Positions 4,843 through 5,901 of a DNA stretch of 5,901 nt are shown piece after piece; the stretch's first letter is position 1; every line of letters starts with the position of its first letter. The position numbers and the translations under genes are program-made. The notes under the pieces are model-generated. The model was not told the DNA's origin, searched no databases, and saw only the letters and a program-made list of their open reading frames with translations. This stretch comes from an uncultured Eubacterium sp. Lineage in GTDB: Bacteria; Bacillota; Clostridia; Lachnospirales; Lachnospiraceae. The stretch covers positions 1 through 5,901 of the forward strand of contig CAJGDH010000121.1 in the NCBI GenBank assembly GCA_904502145.1. The letters run 5' to 3'.

Positions 4843-5901
4843 TCGAAACTTTGCCGAGGGTCGTATCCTCGTCCCAGATTCGCTCGATATTTGCGTCGAT
4901 TATCTGATTGGAGTGGAGAGAAACCGGGGAATCTTCCACAGGAATGAGCACTTTGATGTAGTGTTTCGTATAACCCTGCATATATCTCTTCCCCTCCCGG
5001 AGGACCTCCTCCTCCAGGAGTACGCTCTCCTTCCGTCCCAGATAAGCGGCCATATAGGCCTTCTTGTGTCTTTGTGTCATGGCCAGCAGGCGGTCGGACC
5101 TGGCGGTCTTTATCTGCTCCGGCACATGTCCCTCCATCCTTTCGGCCCGTGTTCCCTTGCGCAGGGAATATTTGAAGACATGCATCTCATAGAGGTTGAT
5201 CTTCTCCAGATAGGCACAGGTCTGTTCAAATTCCTCGTCAGTCTCCCCCACAAAACCGGCGATGACGTCCGTGGTCAGGGCGGGGTCTTTGAAGGTGCGC
5301 CTCAGGATCCCGAGTGCTTCCTCATACTCCGCGGTGGTATATTTGCGGTTCATCCTTTTCAGAGTCTCGTCGCAGCCGCTCTGCAGGGACAGGTGGAAAT
5401 GGGGGCAGATCTTCTCATATCCCGCCAGTGTCCGGGCGAATTCCTCCGTGATGATGCGGGGTTCCAGGGAACCCAGTCTGATCCTCTCCACGCCTTCCAT
5501 GGCATTGAGCCGTCCCAGAAGGTCCGAAAGGTCCGTGGTCCCCAGATCCTTCCCGTAGGAGGAGATGTGGATCCCGGTGAGGACGAATTCCTTAAATCCC
5601 TGGCCGGTCAGCTCTCTCACCTCCTCCAGGATATCTTCCGGTTTTCTGCTCCGGATACGTCCCCTGGTGTAGGGAATAATACAATAGGAACAGAACTGGT
5701 CGCATCCGTCCTGGATCTTGAGATAGGCCCTTGTGTGGCCGCTCAGTCTGGTGACGAAGAGGGGCTCATATTCCGTCCTGCGGCTCAGATCCGGCACGTC
5801 GCTGATCTGCTCCCTCTCCTCAAAGTAGCGGGAAAGCAGGGAGACGATGTCCTTTTTCCGATTGTTGCCCACCAGGATATCCGCCATCCCTTTCTCCTGA
5901 A
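4826..5901 (-). CDS. mtaB: tRNA (N6-threonylcarbamoyladenosine(37)-C2)-methylthiotransferase MtaB (partial, N-terminus outside window)
   Basis: A radical-SAM methylthiotransferase that converts t6A37 to ms2t6A37 in tRNAs reading ANN codons. About 357 residues are visible; family members run to roughly 430-450, so the start and most of the N-terminal MTTase domain lie beyond 5901. The end of that domain is seen as ILVGNNRKKDIV (5878-5843). The radical-SAM CxxxCxxC follows at 5704-5681 (GCDQFCSYC), then IPYTRGRIRSR, ELTGQGFKEFVLTGIHISSYG, a LGSLEP strand, FHLSLQSGCDETLKRMNR and TTDVIAGFVGETDEEF. A TRAM domain that binds tRNA occupies roughly the last 65 residues. An ATG at 5887 with AGGAG ahead resembles a start, but it would remove the N-terminal iron-sulfur domain and the frame is open to the window edge, so I treat it as internal. 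The VLTGIHISSYG block and overall pattern suit MtaB better than MiaB or RimO. The radical-SAM cluster ligands are intact. Confidence 0.92.
   Translation of the reverse strand, partial: QEKGMADILVGNNRKKDIVSLLSRYFEEREQISDVPDLSRRTEYEPLFVTRLSGHTRAYLKIQDGCDQFCSYCIIPYTRGRIRSRKPEDILEEVRELTGQGFKEFVLTGIHISSYGKDLGTTDLSDLLGRLNAMEGVERIRLGSLEPRIITEEFARTLAGYEKICPHFHLSLQSGCDETLKRMNRKYTTAEYEEALGILRRTFKDPALTTDVIAGFVGETDEEFEQTCAYLEKINLYEMHVFKYSLRKGTRAERMEGHVPEQIKTARSDRLLAMTQRHKKAYMAAYLGRKESVLLEEEVLREGKRYMQGYTKHYIKVLIPVEDSPVSLHSNQIIDANIERIWDEDTTLGKVSIEFSH

Noticed and set aside
4826..5887. mtaB starting at the ATG at 5887 behind an AGGAG
   Set aside because: That start would delete the N-terminal MTTase domain with its iron-sulfur ligands. 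The frame remains open to the edge of the window and the local sequence (ILVGNN) fits the interior of the family.
1..5901. Search for CRISPR arrays, insertion sequences, tRNA genes, toxin-antitoxin or defence genes
   Set aside because: No spaced direct repeats, transposase motifs, cloverleaf sequences or defence domains were seen; nearly all of the window is explained by nine conserved housekeeping genes.

Overview
This is a stretch of ordinary chromosomal housekeeping DNA from a Gram-positive Firmicute. It most resembles a moderately GC-rich member of the Clostridia, plausibly Lachnospiraceae. That guess rests on strong GGAGG-type ribosome binding sites, an RNase J, an IreB-family protein, a YlbF-family protein and the gene order, not on any marker gene. 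All nine genes are on the minus strand, so transcription runs from high to low coordinates. I see no mobile element, CRISPR array, tRNA or rRNA gene, or phage feature.

Reading in the direction of transcription, the window opens inside mtaB (5901-4826), the tRNA methylthiotransferase that modifies t6A37; its N-terminus lies outside. A good sigma-A-type promoter is embedded in the last codons of mtaB. It precedes a compact trio: ireB (4777-4517), ruvX (4520-4050) and a DUF1292 gene (4047-3754). A hairpin followed by seven T (3724-3681) closes this unit.

After a short leader, a second unit begins with RNase J (3602-1938, TTG start). It continues with a YlbF-family gene (1880-1491), a small membrane protein that keeps only the membrane anchor and LysM-like part of MltG (1470-1099), trmR (1102-431), and a U32-family gene of the TrhP type (425 to beyond position 1).

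The order ireB-ruvX-DUF1292-mltG-trmR-trhP is that of the Bacillus subtilis yrzL-yrrK-yrzB-yrrL-yrrM-yrrN/O region as I recall it. Here a terminator plus rnj and ylbF sit between the DUF1292 and mltG positions. Three genes act on the tRNA anticodon loop: MtaB at position 37, and TrhP then TrmR at wobble U34 (ho5U, then mo5U). RNase J and YlbF belong to mRNA decay and processing. RuvX is a nuclease of recombination or rRNA processing.

I did not find a new biological system. The most interesting points are the catalytic-domain-less MltG, the rnj-ylbF pairing, and overlapping GC-rich stems just ahead of the ylbF ribosome binding site.
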